Assembly (NCBI RefSeq): GCF_001654925.1
Contig: NZ_LXER01000039.1
Span: forward strand, 1 to 48,526
Length of the DNA stretch: 48,526 nucleotides
DNA from: Buttiauxella brennerae ATCC 51605
Lineage (GTDB): Bacteria; Pseudomonadota; Gammaproteobacteria; Enterobacterales; Enterobacteriaceae
Direction of reading: 5' to 3'
Shown: one piece after another, positions 32,087 through 41,795 of the stretch
Numbering within the stretch: the first letter of the stretch is position 1
Layout: every line of letters starts with the position of its first letter
Made by a program: the position numbers and the translations under genes
The notes under the pieces: generated by a model
What the model was told of the DNA's origin: nothing
What the model saw: only the letters and a program-made list of their open reading frames with translations
Databases searched by the model: none

Positions 32087-32111
32087 TACAGCATTAACCT
32101 GAAGTGAAGAA

Positions 32112-32145
32112 ATGATGGGGAGTTCGCCACTGAACTCTCCATCAT
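32112..32145 (+). other. long hairpin between lamB and malM
   Basis: ATGATGGGGAGTTC and GAACTCTCCATCAT pair (one mismatch) around GCCACT, 25 bases after lamB. There is no T run. It sits where E. coli has a REP-type element and probably protects the lamB message and lowers malM. Confidence 0.75.
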
Positions 32146-32234
32146 GATTACCCTTGTATGCCAATGCCTGCTTCGATGGAAAGCGCTATTGCCTGGCTAA
32201 CTTTCCACTGATTTCCCATTCGAGGTTTATAAAA

Positions 32235-33191
32235 ATGAAAATGAAAAAAAGTCTCCTCGCACTCTGCCTTTCCGCAGGGTTGCTCGCCAGCGTGCCTGCC
32301 GTAAGCCTGGCTGATGTGAATATCGTTCCACAGGATATATCAATGGCACCCGCCGTGCCGACTTCTGCATTACAACAATTGCAGTGGACACCAGTCGATC
32401 AATCAAAGACATTGACGACGACGCTGGCTACCAGTGGTCAAAGCCTGAAAGCCGGAGATATTACTGGCCCGGTTGCAGCCTATAGCGTCCCTGCCAACAT
32501 TGGTGAGCTGAATATCACGCTGACCAGTGAAGTGAACAAAAACTCAGTATTTGCGCCAAATGTGTTAGTGCTTGATCAGAATATGACGCCTGCGGCTTAC
32601 TTCCCGGCAAGCTACTTTGCCTATCAGGAGCCCGGCGTAATGTCTGCCGATCGTCTGGAAGGCACGCTGAAATTAACACCAGCACTGGGGCAACAAAAAC
32701 TCTATTTACTGGTCTTCACCACCAATAAAGACACCCAACAGACCACCACGATGATTGACCCGGCCAAGGCTTATGCGAAAGGCACGGGCAACGCTGTTCC
32801 GGATATTCCAGACCCGATTGCCCGCCACGGCACTGACGGCACGCTGAAGATTAAAGTGAAAACCTCTTCTGCTTCGAGCGTATTAGTCGGCCCACTATTC
32901 GGTTCATCAGGCCCAGGCCCGGTCACGGTTGGTAATACTGCAGCACCAGCCGCAACTTATGTTGCCCCGGCAGCTGTTGCTGCCACAGCGGCGGCACCAG
33001 CTACCGCCGCGCCCGCCAAAAAATCGGAGCCAGTGCTAAGCGATACAGAAACGTACTTCAACCAGGCTATCAAAGATGCAGTCGCAAAAGGCGATGTAGA
33101 TAAAGCCCTTAAACTGCTGGATGAAGCTGAACGCCTGGGATCGACTAGCGCCCGTAAAACCTTTATCAGCAGTGTAAAAGGCAAGGGGTGA
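32235..33191 (+). CDS. malM: maltose operon periplasmic protein MalM
   Basis: MalM is a periplasmic protein of the maltose regulon whose molecular role is not known. I chose ATG 32235 (MKMKKSLLALCLSAGLLAS), preceded by CGAGG, giving 318 residues (306 in E. coli). A signal peptide ends near SLADVN. The conserved blocks AAYSVPANIGELNITLTSEV, ASYFAYQEPGVMSADRLEGT and KALKLLDEAERLGSTSARKT are present. The extra length lies in an Ala/Pro-rich linker at about residues 236-262 (TAAPAATYVAPAAVAATAAA), probably flexible and prone to length change. Confidence 0.95.
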   Translation: MKMKKSLLALCLSAGLLASVPAVSLADVNIVPQDISMAPAVPTSALQQLQWTPVDQSKTLTTTLATSGQSLKAGDITGPVAAYSVPANIGELNITLTSEVNKNSVFAPNVLVLDQNMTPAAYFPASYFAYQEPGVMSADRLEGTLKLTPALGQQKLYLLVFTTNKDTQQTTTMIDPAKAYAKGTGNAVPDIPDPIARHGTDGTLKIKVKTSSASSVLVGPLFGSSGPGPVTVGNTAAPAATYVAPAAVAATAAAPATAAPAKKSEPVLSDTETYFNQAIKDAVAKGDVDKALKLLDEAERLGSTSARKTFISSVKGKG

Positions 33192-33222
33192 TGGTTTCCC
33201 CGCAGTGCTGATGTTTGAAGTT

Positions 33223-33249
33223 TGGTGCGCCGCCTGGCGCACCTTTTTT
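33223..33249 (+). terminator. rho-independent terminator of malM
   Basis: GGTGCGCC and GGCGCACC pair around GCCT and are followed by TTTTTT, 32 bases after the malM stop. Confidence 0.9.
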
Positions 33250-33372
33250 CCTTCGTCATCCTTCAAGCTGACTCTGCGTTGGCTGCTCTCACAAACCCGA
33301 ATCACTTACATGAGTAAGCTCATCGGGATTTTCTCATTTGCCGCCTTGATTCAACTCGAATGATTTAGAAGG
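33250..33372 (+). repeat. full-length ERIC element between malM and ubiC
   Basis: The 123-base element runs from CCTTCGTCATCCTTCAAG to CGAATGATTTAGAAGG, with a degenerate core (CGAATCACTTACATGAGTAA, GCTCATCGGGATT). The terminal CCTTC/GAAGG pairs are inverted and differ from the TACCC/GGGTA ends of other copies. It starts within the terminator's T run. Confidence 0.9.
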
Positions 33373-33466
33373 CCTCCGACCTGTTAAATTGTTGTGAGCT
33401 TTTCCCTGCCCCGCTATACCTATTCTGCGTTACAATGACTGCCGGTTTTGTTTCGGAGAAATTCCC

Positions 33467-33976
33467 ATGTCTGACGCGCTTTCGCCACTGCGCGCCTTAC
33501 GTTTTGAAGCTACGATTCCCGAGGAGCTGAGTGCATCGCTTCTTGACTGGTTGTTGCTTGAAGACTCGATGACCAAACGCTTTGAGCAGTATTGTTCCAA
33601 AGTTACTGCCCGCATTGTGCGTGAAGGTTTTTTCGAATCGCATGTCGTTCTTCCAGAAGCTGATATGTTGCCAGAGTCCAGCCGTTATTGGTTGCGCGAA
33701 GTTGTGCTTTGCGGTGATGAAGAACCCTGGCTTTTGGGGCGCACGGTCGTACCTGAATCCACTCTGGAAGGGCCTGAGCTGGCTTTGCAACAGCTGGGCA
33801 CCACGCCGCTTGGGCGTTATCTGTTTAATACATCTTCCCTGACCAGGGATTTTATTGAGATTGGCCGCACTGCGGAGTTGTGGGGGCGTCGTTCCCGCTT
33901 GCGATTAGCCGGAAAGCCATTGGTGCTGACTGAGCTTTTCCTTCCTGCTTCCCCGCTGTATGGAGAGGAAAAATAA
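33467..33976 (+). CDS. ubiC: chorismate pyruvate-lyase
   Basis: UbiC converts chorismate to 4-hydroxybenzoate and pyruvate, the entry step to ubiquinone. The 169 residues compare with 165 in E. coli; the extra four (GEEK) extend the C-terminus after LFLPASPLY. Recognisable segments are [48 protein letters not shown] and TPLGRYLF with the active-site Arg and Glu regions. TCGGAGAAATTCCC supplies the ribosome site. Its TAA overlaps the ubiA ATG (TAATG), so translation is coupled. Confidence 0.97.
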   Translation: MSDALSPLRALRFEATIPEELSASLLDWLLLEDSMTKRFEQYCSKVTARIVREGFFESHVVLPEADMLPESSRYWLREVVLCGDEEPWLLGRTVVPESTLEGPELALQQLGTTPLGRYLFNTSSLTRDFIEIGRTAELWGRRSRLRLAGKPLVLTELFLPASPLYGEEK

Positions 33977-34848
33977 TGGAGTGGAGTCTGAAACAGGGCA
34001 AATGGCAGGCGTATCAACGCCTGATGCGGCTTGATAAGCCGATTGGCTCGCTTTTACTGTTATGGCCCACTTTATGGGCGCTATGGCTTGCGACACCGGG
34101 TGTACCGCCGCTTACCATTTTAGCGGTGTTTATCGCTGGCGTATGGATGATGCGCGCCGCCGGTTGTGTGGTGAATGACTACGCCGACCGCAAATTTGAT
34201 GGCCACGTAAAACGCACGGCGCACCGGCCGCTGCCGAGCGGGGCGGTGAGTGAGAAAGAAGCGCGCATATTGTTCGTGGTGCTGGTGCTGCTCTCGTTCT
34301 TACTGGTGTTGACGCTCAACACCATGACAATATTGCTGTCGGTAGCAGGGTTGGCGCTTGCCTGGGTTTATCCATTCATGAAGCGTTATACCCATCTGCC
34401 ACAAGTGGTGCTGGGTGCGGCATTCGGTTGGTCAATCCCGATGGCATTTGCTGCGGTGAGTGAATCTGTGCCGCTAAGTTGCTGGCTGATGTTTTTGACC
34501 AATATCTGCTGGGCTGTGGCTTACGACACGCAATATGCGATGGTCGACCGTGATGATGATGTGAAAATCGGCATAAAATCCACGGCGATACTGTTTGGCC
34601 GCTTTGATAACCTGATCATTGGTATTTTGCAGTTTACGGTGATGGTGCTGATGGCGGTGATTGGCTGGTTAAATGGACTAGGTGGGGCTTTCTACTGGTC
34701 TATTGCACTGGCGGGTGCGCTATTTATTCATCAACAACGCCTGACAGCAAATCGCGACCGCGATGCTTGCTTCCGTGCTTTCCTGAATAATAACTACGTT
34801 GGACTGGTGCTGTTTATTGGGTTGGTGCTCAGTTACGTGCACTTCTAA
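33976..34848 (+). CDS. ubiA: 4-hydroxybenzoate octaprenyltransferase
   Basis: UbiA attaches the polyprenyl chain to 4-hydroxybenzoate in the inner membrane. The 290 residues equal the E. coli length. About eight to nine transmembrane helices carry the two aspartate-rich magnesium-diphosphate motifs, NDYADRKFD (about residues 71-79) and YAMVDRDDD (about 188-196). The N-terminal [20 protein letters not shown] is a typical family opening. It is second gene of ubiCA. An ERIC element starts three bases after the stop. Confidence 0.97.
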   Translation: MEWSLKQGKWQAYQRLMRLDKPIGSLLLLWPTLWALWLATPGVPPLTILAVFIAGVWMMRAAGCVVNDYADRKFDGHVKRTAHRPLPSGAVSEKEARILFVVLVLLSFLLVLTLNTMTILLSVAGLALAWVYPFMKRYTHLPQVVLGAAFGWSIPMAFAAVSESVPLSCWLMFLTNICWAVAYDTQYAMVDRDDDVKIGIKSTAILFGRFDNLIIGILQFTVMVLMAVIGWLNGLGGAFYWSIALAGALFIHQQRLTANRDRDACFRAFLNNNYVGLVLFIGLVLSYVHF

Positions 34849-34851
34849 TTA

Positions 34852-34976
<125 letters not shown>

Positions 34977-34985
34977 AGAAACTAA

Positions 34986-35015
34986 ATGGCGGATGACACT
35001 TCGTTTATCCGCCAG
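34986..35015 (-). terminator. terminator of plsB
   Basis: TGGCGGAT (34987-34994) pairs with ATCCGCCA (35007-35014). Read on the minus strand it is followed by TTTAGTTT. It lies just after the plsB stop. On the plus strand the stem is followed by GATTTTTTA, so it may also work for ubiA transcripts. Confidence 0.75.
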
Positions 35016-35020
35016 ATTTT

Positions 35021-37450
35021 TTACTCAGTCGCGGCCTGCGACGTCGCGCTTTCAATCGTCAAACGCACATCCGGCATGATCAGCTCTGCCAGCATCTGGT
35101 AGACCTTCATCGTTTCGGCGGGTTCTGCATCCCCGGTGTCGCTGATGTAGCCTTCATCACGCAAAGTTAAGACCAGCGAGGTGAATACGGCTTTATCAAA
35201 GAACTCCGGTGCGTTAATGCCATGCAATACCGACAAACGTTGGGCAACGGTGCGGCTTTCGCGCTCCAGTGTCCCACGGTTTATTGACGGATTAGCACTC
35301 AGCAGCCAGAAAGTAATGGCGTAACGTTGCAGCGTTTCACGAACACCTGCCGCCAGAAGCTGCATAGTGCGCGAGCGTGCCGGGTTAATCACCACCTCTT
35401 CACCCGTAAGGGTAATCAGATCCTGGCGAACCAACTCATTGAGCAGCGCATCCATTTCACTGGCAAGATCGGCTTTTTCCCAACGCAGGAACAGCTCAGA
35501 CTTCAGCATCGGGTAGAGCAGCTCGACCTGACGCAAAAGCTCGCTACGGGAAATGTGGCGATGTTGCGTGATAATCGCAGCCAGCAGAGAAGGCAACACC
35601 AGCATATGCAGGATGTTGTTACGGTAGTAAGTCATCAGCACTGCCTGCTCACGCGGCAGAATGATGATGTCACCAATCGTATCTTTCTCTACTTCAAACT
35701 TGTTCATCTGCAACGCATGTTCGATAAGTGCTTCTGCTGGCTGATCTGGCGCGGTAGCGTCCGGTGAATACGGCACATTACGCAACAGGCTCAGGTAGCA
35801 GTTGAGCTGTTCGGTCAGTTGTTCGCGCGTCAGTGAACGCTGGCGCGATGCCAGGAGCGCGGTACAACACAGGTTCATGGCGTTTGCCGCGCCTGCATTG
35901 TTAATACGCACCATCAGTTCGGCAGCAATTTCATTAACCGTTGGCGTTAACCATGCCGGGCGAATGGATTCAATCGGGTCGATTGAATCACGCCACTCAG
36001 GCACTCGCTGGTTCAGGAATGTCATCAACGGCATCGGTTCGCCGAAGTTCACATAGCCCTGCCCGAGGTTACGCAGCTTGCTCAGCCCGCGCACCATCTG
36101 CATGAAGCTCTCTTTCTCTTTGGTCGCTCCGCGCAGTTCTTTCGCGTAAGTCCCCACTTCCATTACATGCTCGTAGCCAATGTAAATCGGCACTAATGTA
36201 ATTGGACGAGTACCGCCACGCAGCATGGCCTGAATGGTCATCGACAGTGTGCCGGTTTTCGGGTCAAGCAAACGTCCGGTACGAGAACGGCCACCTTCCA
36301 CAAAGTATTCGACGGAATAGCCACGGCTGAACAGTTCGCCAAGATATTCACGGAACACGGTGGAGTAGAGTTTGCTGCCTTTAAAGGTACGGCGAATAAA
36401 GAACGCGCCCAGGCGACGGAAAATCGGGCCTGCTGGCCAGAAATTCAGGTTGATACCCGCCGCGATGTGCGGAGGAACCAGCCCCTGGTGGTAAAGCACG
36501 TAAGACAACAGCATGTAGTCCATGTGGCTGCGGTGGCAGGGAACATAGACAATCTCATGGCCGTCGTGAGCCAGCTGGCGCACACGTTCAGCATTATGAA
36601 CGTTAATGCCCTGGTACAGGCGGTTCCACGTCAGACCTAACACGCGGTCGGTCAAACGAACGGCTTCGTAGGAGAAGTTCGCTGCAATTTCTTCCATCAA
36701 GGCAACAGCATTCTGCTGCGCTTTTTCATGGGAGATTTTCTTACTGCGTGCTTCGTCTTCTACTGCGCGTGCAATCGCTTTTGAGGCCAGAAGTTTGTTA
36801 AACAAATCCTGGCGCACCGGCAGACGCGGGCCGACAGTCGCTAAACGCTGGCGAGCAAAGTGCATACGCGCCACTCGTGCCAGTTTTTGGGCGATTTTTT
36901 TGTCTGTACCGTGATCGGTTGCCATCTGACGTAGCGAAACAGGTGCCGAGAAACGCACAAAGCTGTCGCGCCCAAGCCAGGACACCGCGAAGAATTTCTG
37001 AATGCCGTTAAGCATTTTCAATGGCGGATTCACTTCGCCTTTTTCGCGGCCAGGTGAACGGCCAAACATGACCGACACTGGCACCATCTGCACATCCAGG
37101 TTTGGATTGCTACGGTGCAAATCGAGGTAATCGTGGAACAGCTTGATCGACTCTTCTTTTGGTGTGTAGTACGTGAACACACGCGGGCCGCCATGAATAA
37201 AGACATAGCGCGGCAATACCGCACCGTCGATTTCTAATGGCTCGAGAGGGTCGGGCAAGTTATGCGCGAGGCATTGTGCGCGCAGCGTTAATAAGTCCGC
37301 CTTTGAGTTATACGGCAGCACGTACATTATTGGACGTGTAGGATCTAAGCCCAGTTCGGTTTGTGGATCAGCCGGAATGGACTTGCTCTTTACCAGAACG
37401 CCTAATGGTAAATTAAGTAATTTGTAGTAGATTCTTGGCCAGCCTGACAT
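35021..37450 (-). CDS. plsB: glycerol-3-phosphate acyltransferase
   Basis: PlsB acylates sn-glycerol 3-phosphate at position 1 using acyl-CoA or acyl-ACP, the first step of phospholipid synthesis, at the inner membrane. The 809 residues compare with 807 in E. coli. The four acyltransferase blocks are present: [13 protein letters not shown] (HX4D catalytic), [27 protein letters not shown], and [11 protein letters not shown]. It starts [20 protein letters not shown] as in the family. It is divergent from dgkA, another phospholipid gene, across a 126-bp gap. Confidence 0.97.
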   Translation of the reverse strand: MSGWPRIYYKLLNLPLGVLVKSKSIPADPQTELGLDPTRPIMYVLPYNSKADLLTLRAQCLAHNLPDPLEPLEIDGAVLPRYVFIHGGPRVFTYYTPKEESIKLFHDYLDLHRSNPNLDVQMVPVSVMFGRSPGREKGEVNPPLKMLNGIQKFFAVSWLGRDSFVRFSAPVSLRQMATDHGTDKKIAQKLARVARMHFARQRLATVGPRLPVRQDLFNKLLASKAIARAVEDEARSKKISHEKAQQNAVALMEEIAANFSYEAVRLTDRVLGLTWNRLYQGINVHNAERVRQLAHDGHEIVYVPCHRSHMDYMLLSYVLYHQGLVPPHIAAGINLNFWPAGPIFRRLGAFFIRRTFKGSKLYSTVFREYLGELFSRGYSVEYFVEGGRSRTGRLLDPKTGTLSMTIQAMLRGGTRPITLVPIYIGYEHVMEVGTYAKELRGATKEKESFMQMVRGLSKLRNLGQGYVNFGEPMPLMTFLNQRVPEWRDSIDPIESIRPAWLTPTVNEIAAELMVRINNAGAANAMNLCCTALLASRQRSLTREQLTEQLNCYLSLLRNVPYSPDATAPDQPAEALIEHALQMNKFEVEKDTIGDIIILPREQAVLMTYYRNNILHMLVLPSLLAAIITQHRHISRSELLRQVELLYPMLKSELFLRWEKADLASEMDALLNELVRQDLITLTGEEVVINPARSRTMQLLAAGVRETLQRYAITFWLLSANPSINRGTLERESRTVAQRLSVLHGINAPEFFDKAVFTSLVLTLRDEGYISDTGDAEPAETMKVYQMLAELIMPDVRLTIESATSQAATE

Positions 37451-37576
37451 AAACGATGTAAAGCCTCAGGTTAATGATGCAAATTCGCCGCAAGAATATC
37501 AGAATCTGGCTCAGATTTCTGTGGCGTTGCAATATAGATAAGCATTGACCCAAATAATTTGAAAAGGTTTCCCAAA

Positions 37577-37948
37577 ATGGCGAGCAGTACCACTGGACTT
37601 ACCCGTATCATCAAAGCCGCAGGCTATTCATGGAAAGGGCTCAAAGCAGCCTGGATTAACGAAGCGGCTTTCCGCCAGGAAGGCGTCAGCGCGGTAATCG
37701 CCATTGCCATTGCCTGTTGGCTGGATGTCGACCCTATCACCCGTGTTTTGCTTATCGGCTCAGTCGTGCTGGTCATGATTGTCGAGATCCTCAATAGTGC
37801 TATTGAGGCCCTTGTAGACCGCGTTGGCACTGATTATCACGAACTTTCCGGGCGTGCCAAAGACATGGGCTCAGCCGCTGTATTAATAGCAATTATCCTC
37901 GCAGTCGTTACCTGGGTCACGCTGCTTTGGCCGCATTTGCGCGGATGA
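37577..37948 (+). CDS. dgkA: diacylglycerol kinase
   Basis: DgkA phosphorylates diacylglycerol (for example that released by osmoregulated glucan synthesis) to phosphatidate. I chose ATG 37577 (MASSTTGLTRIIKAAGYSW), which matches the E. coli start and gives 123 residues (122). The frame is open from 37559, but without better spacing to a ribosome site. Three transmembrane helices follow an amphipathic N-terminus. The active-site segment VEILNSAIEALVDRVG with the catalytic glutamates, and ELSGRAKDMGSAAV, are intact. It functions as a trimer in the inner membrane. Confidence 0.96.
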   Translation: MASSTTGLTRIIKAAGYSWKGLKAAWINEAAFRQEGVSAVIAIAIACWLDVDPITRVLLIGSVVLVMIVEILNSAIEALVDRVGTDYHELSGRAKDMGSAAVLIAIILAVVTWVTLLWPHLRG

Positions 37949-38008
37949 TTCCAGAATAGTTAAGTCCCTGGTTTTTTGCTCAATTTATGGTTCCAAATTG
38001 ACCTTTGA

Positions 38009-38045
38009 CTGTATATACTCACAGCATAACTGTATAAACACCCAG
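38009..38045 (+). promoter_or_regulatory. two tandem SOS (LexA) boxes of the lexA promoter
   Basis: CTGTATATACTCACAG (38009-38024) and CTGTATAAACACCCAG (38030-38045) each fit CTG-N10-CAG. They sit 21 bases apart (start to start), as in E. coli lexA, and give autorepression of lexA-dinF. The first box is identical to the E. coli one as I recall it. GGGGGCGG provides the ribosome site. Confidence 0.95.
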
Positions 38046-38053
38046 GGGGCGGA

Positions 38054-38662
38054 ATGAAAGCGTTAACTACCAGGCAGCAAGAGGTGTTTGATCTTATTCG
38101 GGATCATATCAGCCAGACCGGCATGCCACCGACTCGTGCTGAAATTGCTCAACGTCTGGGGTTCCGTTCTCCAAACGCCGCTGAAGAGCACCTCAAAGCG
38201 CTCGCCCGTAAAGGCGTGCTTGAAATTGTCTCCGGTGCCTCACGTGGCATCCGTTTGCTGGTGGAAGAAGTCACCGGTATTCCGCTGGTTGGGCGTGTTG
38301 CTGCGGGTGAGCCACTCTTGGCACAACAGCACATCGAAGGTCACTACCAGGTCGATCCATCCCTGTTTAAACCTAATGCCGATTTCCTGCTGCGCGTCAG
38401 TGGTATGTCTATGAAAGACATCGGTATTATGGACGGTGACCTGCTTGCAGTTCATAAAACTCAAGATGTGCGTAATGGCCAGGTTGTGGTCGCGCGTATT
38501 GATGATGAAGTGACTGTTAAGCGTTTGAAACAGCAGGGTAATACCGTTCATCTTCTTCCCGAAAACAGCGAATTTGAACCGATTGTGGTCGACCTGCGCG
38601 AGCATAACTTCTCTATTGAAGGGTTGGCTGTTGGGGTTATTCGCAACGGCGACTGGCTGTAA
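38054..38662 (+). CDS. lexA: SOS repressor LexA
   Basis: LexA represses the DNA-damage regulon and cleaves itself when RecA filaments form. The 202 residues equal the E. coli length. The N-terminal winged helix (residues 1-70, [20 protein letters not shown]) binds the SOS box. The cleavage site is Ala84-Gly85 ([10 protein letters not shown]), and the serine-lysine dyad is Ser119 (SGMSMKDIG) and Lys156 (VTVKRLK). The hinge around residues 70-77 (VEEVTGIP) is the most diverged part, as expected for a linker. It forms an operon with dinF. Confidence 0.98.
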   Translation: MKALTTRQQEVFDLIRDHISQTGMPPTRAEIAQRLGFRSPNAAEEHLKALARKGVLEIVSGASRGIRLLVEEVTGIPLVGRVAAGEPLLAQQHIEGHYQVDPSLFKPNADFLLRVSGMSMKDIGIMDGDLLAVHKTQDVRNGQVVVARIDDEVTVKRLKQQGNTVHLLPENSEFEPIVVDLREHNFSIEGLAVGVIRNGDWL

Positions 38663-38671
38663 ATCTCTTTA

Positions 38672-38700
38672 GGTGATGTGCATGCACAATGCGCATCACC
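38672..38700 (+). other. hairpin between lexA and dinF
   Basis: GGTGATG (38672-38678) pairs with CATCACC (38694-38700), with GC pairs further in, ten bases after the lexA stop. The T content after it is low (GTCTTCATTC), so it may trim or protect lexA mRNA rather than stop transcription. Confidence 0.55.
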
Positions 38701-38735
38701 GTCTTCATTCTCTTTGATCTCCTTCAGGAGAGGTC

Positions 38736-40067
38736 ATGCAATTATTCTCCACGGCGGATCGTGCGCTCTGGCGCCTCGCTTTACCCATGATTTTCTCCAA
38801 CATTACCGTTCCGCTGCTTGGCCTTGTCGATACGGCAGTTATTGGCCATCTCGATAGCCCGGTCTATCTCGGCGGTGTCGCTATTGGTGCGACGGCAACC
38901 AGCTTCCTGTTCATGTTGCTGCTTTTTTTGCGCATGAGTACCACGGGCTTAACTGCTCAGGCTTTTGGTGCAAACAATCCCTCAGCGTTAGCGCGTGCAC
39001 TGGTGCAGCCTTTACTGCTGGCATTAGGGGCGGGTGTTGCGATTGTCCTGCTACGCGAACCCCTTATTTCACTGGCCCTGCACATTGTTGGCGGGAATCA
39101 GGATGTGCTCTTTCAGGCGCAGCGTTTTCTTGAAATCCGCTGGCTGAGTGCGCCTGCTTCACTTGCGAACCTGGTATTGCTTGGATGGCTGCTGGGCGTG
39201 CAATACGCACGGGCCCCGGTAATCCTGTTGGTTGTTGGTAATGTGCTCAATATCGTGCTGGATGTGTGGCTGGTGATGGGGCTGCATATGAATGTTCAGG
39301 GCGCTGCACTGGCTACCGTGGCGGCTGAATACGTCACCTTTATCATCGGCTTGCTGATGGTGAAAAAGGTTATGGGCTTGCGTGGCATCAGTTTTGAGAT
39401 GCTCAGACTGGCCTGGCGCGGCAACGTTCGGCGTTTACTGGCGCTAAACCGTGACATCATGCTGCGCTCTTTGCTACTGCAAATTTGCTTCGCATCCGTG
39501 ACTATCTTCGGTGCTCGCTTAGGCAGCGAAATTGTCGCCGTCAATGCGGTGCTGATGACGCTACTGACGTTTACGGCTTATGCACTTGATGGCTTTGCGT
39601 ATGCGGTTGAAGCCCATTCCGGACAGGCTTATGGCGCAAAGAACCGCGGCCAGCTTCTCGAAGTTTGGGGTGCTGCATGCCGCCAGGCGGGTTTAGTCGC
39701 GCTCATGTTTGCCGTGGTGTATGCCCTGTTTGGCGAGCAAATTGTTTCACTCCTGACTTCTTTACCTCAGTTACAACTACAGGCTGATATCTACTTAAAC
39801 TGGCAGATAGTTTTGCCGGTCGTCGGGGTGTGGTGCTATTTGCTCGATGGAATGTTTATTGGTGCAACACGGGGTGCTGAGATGCGAAATAGCATGGCTG
39901 TTGCGGCGTTGGGTTTTGGCCTTTCGATGTTCACCGTGCCATATTTAGGCAATCACGGGTTGTGGCTGTCTGTGGCGGTATTCCTTGCTTTGCGGGGGCT
40001 GGCTTTAGGTTGGATTTGGCGTCGTCACTGGCAGCAAAATACCTGGTTTAACAATGTACAAAGTTAA
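38736..40067 (+). CDS. dinF: MATE-family efflux protein DinF
   Basis: DinF is a DNA-damage-inducible MATE transporter in the inner membrane. The 443 residues span twelve hydrophobic segments in two six-helix halves, starting LWRLALPMIFSNITVPLLGL, with VDTAVIGHL at the usual place. AGGAGAGGTC precedes the ATG at ideal spacing. It follows lexA by 73 bases and is expected to be transcribed from the same SOS promoter. The cargo is uncertain; work on E. coli suggests protection against oxidative stress and bile salts. Confidence 0.95.
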   Translation: MQLFSTADRALWRLALPMIFSNITVPLLGLVDTAVIGHLDSPVYLGGVAIGATATSFLFMLLLFLRMSTTGLTAQAFGANNPSALARALVQPLLLALGAGVAIVLLREPLISLALHIVGGNQDVLFQAQRFLEIRWLSAPASLANLVLLGWLLGVQYARAPVILLVVGNVLNIVLDVWLVMGLHMNVQGAALATVAAEYVTFIIGLLMVKKVMGLRGISFEMLRLAWRGNVRRLLALNRDIMLRSLLLQICFASVTIFGARLGSEIVAVNAVLMTLLTFTAYALDGFAYAVEAHSGQAYGAKNRGQLLEVWGAACRQAGLVALMFAVVYALFGEQIVSLLTSLPQLQLQADIYLNWQIVLPVVGVWCYLLDGMFIGATRGAEMRNSMAVAALGFGLSMFTVPYLGNHGLWLSVAVFLALRGLALGWIWRRHWQQNTWFNNVQS

Positions 40068-40224
40068 GCCGTATGGTTAAAGATTCTTAGTTTTCTCCGT
40101 ACCGCCATATCCTTGACTACAATTATTATCACGTCCAGCAGATAGAGTGGTGTTGGCCAAATGGCAGCACATTGGACGTTGGTAATTTTTTAGCAGTTCT
40201 TTCCCGAACGATGAGGATATTATT

Positions 40225-40434
40225 ATGAATAAAGACGAAATCGGCGGTAACTGGAAACAGTTTAAAGGCACAGTAAAAGAGAAATGGGGCAAACTGACAG
40301 ATGATGATATGACCGTCATCGAAGGGAAACGCGATCAGCTTGTCGGTAAGATTCAGGAGCGTTACGGCTATGAAAAGGACAAGGCAGAGGATGAAGTTGT
40401 TGATTGGGAAACTCGCAACAAATATCGTTGGTAA
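40225..40434 (+). CDS. yjbJ: CsbD-like stress protein YjbJ
   Basis: This 69-residue, highly charged cytoplasmic protein has the length and sequence of E. coli YjbJ (MNKDEIGGNWKQFKGTVKEK, LTDDDMTVIEGKRDQLVGKI, VVDWETRNKYRW). The CsbD fold is a small helical bundle. The E. coli gene is abundant in stationary phase and RpoS-linked, but its function is unknown. GATGAGGATATT precedes the ATG. The 157-base gap from dinF holds no other gene. Confidence 0.95.
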   Translation: MNKDEIGGNWKQFKGTVKEKWGKLTDDDMTVIEGKRDQLVGKIQERYGYEKDKAEDEVVDWETRNKYRW

Positions 40435-40497
40435 TTAGCTTCCCTCAGATGTGTTAACTCTCAGCCCTGCCCAGGTACACGGATGTACCAAATCTCA

Positions 40498-41013
40498 CTA
40501 GCGCGATTTTTTCTTGCTCTGAATTGAATGGTCATGCCCGCAAGCATCCGGGTGGCTACAGGCTTCAACTTCTGCACATCCGCTACATAAACCATGCGCT
40601 TCAATGACATTATGATGCAGAGCAAACCCTAAATGGGCTGCCAGCTGATGCATGATATCTTCCACACCTTCCGCACTATGTTCCTTCACCGCACCACATC
40701 GGTCGCAAATAAACATCGCAGATGAATGAGTTGGCTGATCAATCAGATTACACAACACATAGCTGTTGGTGGACTCTACCCGGTGTACAAAACCTTGTTC
40801 CAGAAGAAAATCGAGCGCACGATACACCGTCGGGGGTTTGGCTTGCGGTTCACTGGCACGCAATAAATCCAGCAAATCATAAGCGCTGATTGCTCCCGCC
40901 TGCTGCGTCAGCAAACGCAACACTTCAAGGCGTTGTGGCGTCAGGCGCACATTACGCTGCTCGCATAGTTTTTCAGCCTGCGCTAACACGTTTTGTGAAG
41001 TCGTGATGTCCAT
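40498..41013 (-). CDS. zur: zinc uptake regulator Zur (Fur family)
   Basis: Zur represses zinc-import genes when bound to Zn(II). I chose ATG 41013 (MDITTSQNVLAQ): the purine tract AGGGGA overlaps the first ATG at 41019 but is well spaced for this one, giving 171 residues, the E. coli length. The winged helix (LLDLLRASEPQAKPPTVYRALDF, seen in parts) precedes the dimerisation domain. The structural zinc cysteines are in ICDRCGAV and GLCSGCAEVEAC. The His-rich tail (HPDACGHDH) resembles E. coli. It is divergent from the cupin gene. Confidence 0.96.
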   Translation of the reverse strand: MDITTSQNVLAQAEKLCEQRNVRLTPQRLEVLRLLTQQAGAISAYDLLDLLRASEPQAKPPTVYRALDFLLEQGFVHRVESTNSYVLCNLIDQPTHSSAMFICDRCGAVKEHSAEGVEDIMHQLAAHLGFALHHNVIEAHGLCSGCAEVEACSHPDACGHDHSIQSKKKSR

Positions 41014-41121
41014 CAGCATTCCCCTGTAGATTAGCCCTACACTCTATCACAACGCGCTAAAAACGCCGAGTGGTGCGCCATGTTGGCCATATCTTTTGAG
41101 ATGACTATCCCGGAGTTTGTT

Positions 41122-41625
41122 ATGAATAAACCTGATTGCATTCGCCATTGGCAGGACCTGGAAGGTGAGGATGATTCTACTTATCCGGGCAACCCTGAGC
41201 TTTTTTCTATTGGCGCACCGCTGGCTCGTAAACTCGGTTTAACGCGGCTGGGGATTCATCATGAGCGCCTGCTGCCTGGCCGCCGCACCTCTTATCCCCA
41301 TGCGGAAAGCAGTGAAGAAGAATTTGCGTATGTGCTCGAAGGGCATCCGCAGGTGTGGATTAACGGGCATCTTTACCCGCTTGAACCAGGCGATAGCGTC
41401 GGTTTCCCGGCTGGAACCGGTATCTGCCATACCTTTATCAACAATACAGAACATGAAGTCCGGTTATTAATTGTGGGTGAAGCCAACAAAGCTGAAAACC
41501 GTATTTATTACCCGTTAAACCCAGGATATGCCGCGCAGCGTCAGGATCGCTGGATTGATCACCCACCACAATTTTTCGGCCAACATGATGGTCTCCCTTC
41601 ACGAAAACCAAACGGTAAACTATAA
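41122..41625 (+). CDS. cupin-domain protein of unknown function
   Basis: I chose ATG 41122 (MNKPDCIRHWQDLEG), with CGGAG eight bases upstream, giving 167 residues. The single cupin domain shows motif 1 as SYPHAESSEEEFAYVLEG (metal-binding His and Glu) and motif 2 as PGDSVGFPAGTGICHTFIN (the last His). The C-terminal part (PLNPGYAAQRQDRWIDHPPQ) is typical of the small cupins that resemble sugar- or regulator-associated domains. The substrate cannot be told from sequence. It lies next to zur, whose protein could control it, but I saw no clear Zur site in the 108-bp gap. E. coli has no homologue at this spot. Confidence 0.85.
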   Translation: MNKPDCIRHWQDLEGEDDSTYPGNPELFSIGAPLARKLGLTRLGIHHERLLPGRRTSYPHAESSEEEFAYVLEGHPQVWINGHLYPLEPGDSVGFPAGTGICHTFINNTEHEVRLLIVGEANKAENRIYYPLNPGYAAQRQDRWIDHPPQFFGQHDGLPSRKPNGKL

Positions 41626-41795
41626 ATAAGGCTGCAAAGGAATTTTGAACTGATAATCCTGATGGATAGAAACAGGATTTCGATGGGCGAAACAGCTCAC
41701 TTTTTAGCTTTTTATTCACAGCAATAGTCTGCCTCTGTTCAGTCATAACTGGGAGGGCAAGTTATTACATCCGATTAACATACGGGCAGCGGTGA

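Noticed and set aside
41014-41121. Search for a Zur operator between zur and the cupin gene
   Set aside because: No AT-rich palindrome of the GTTATA-type Zur consensus could be found by eye.
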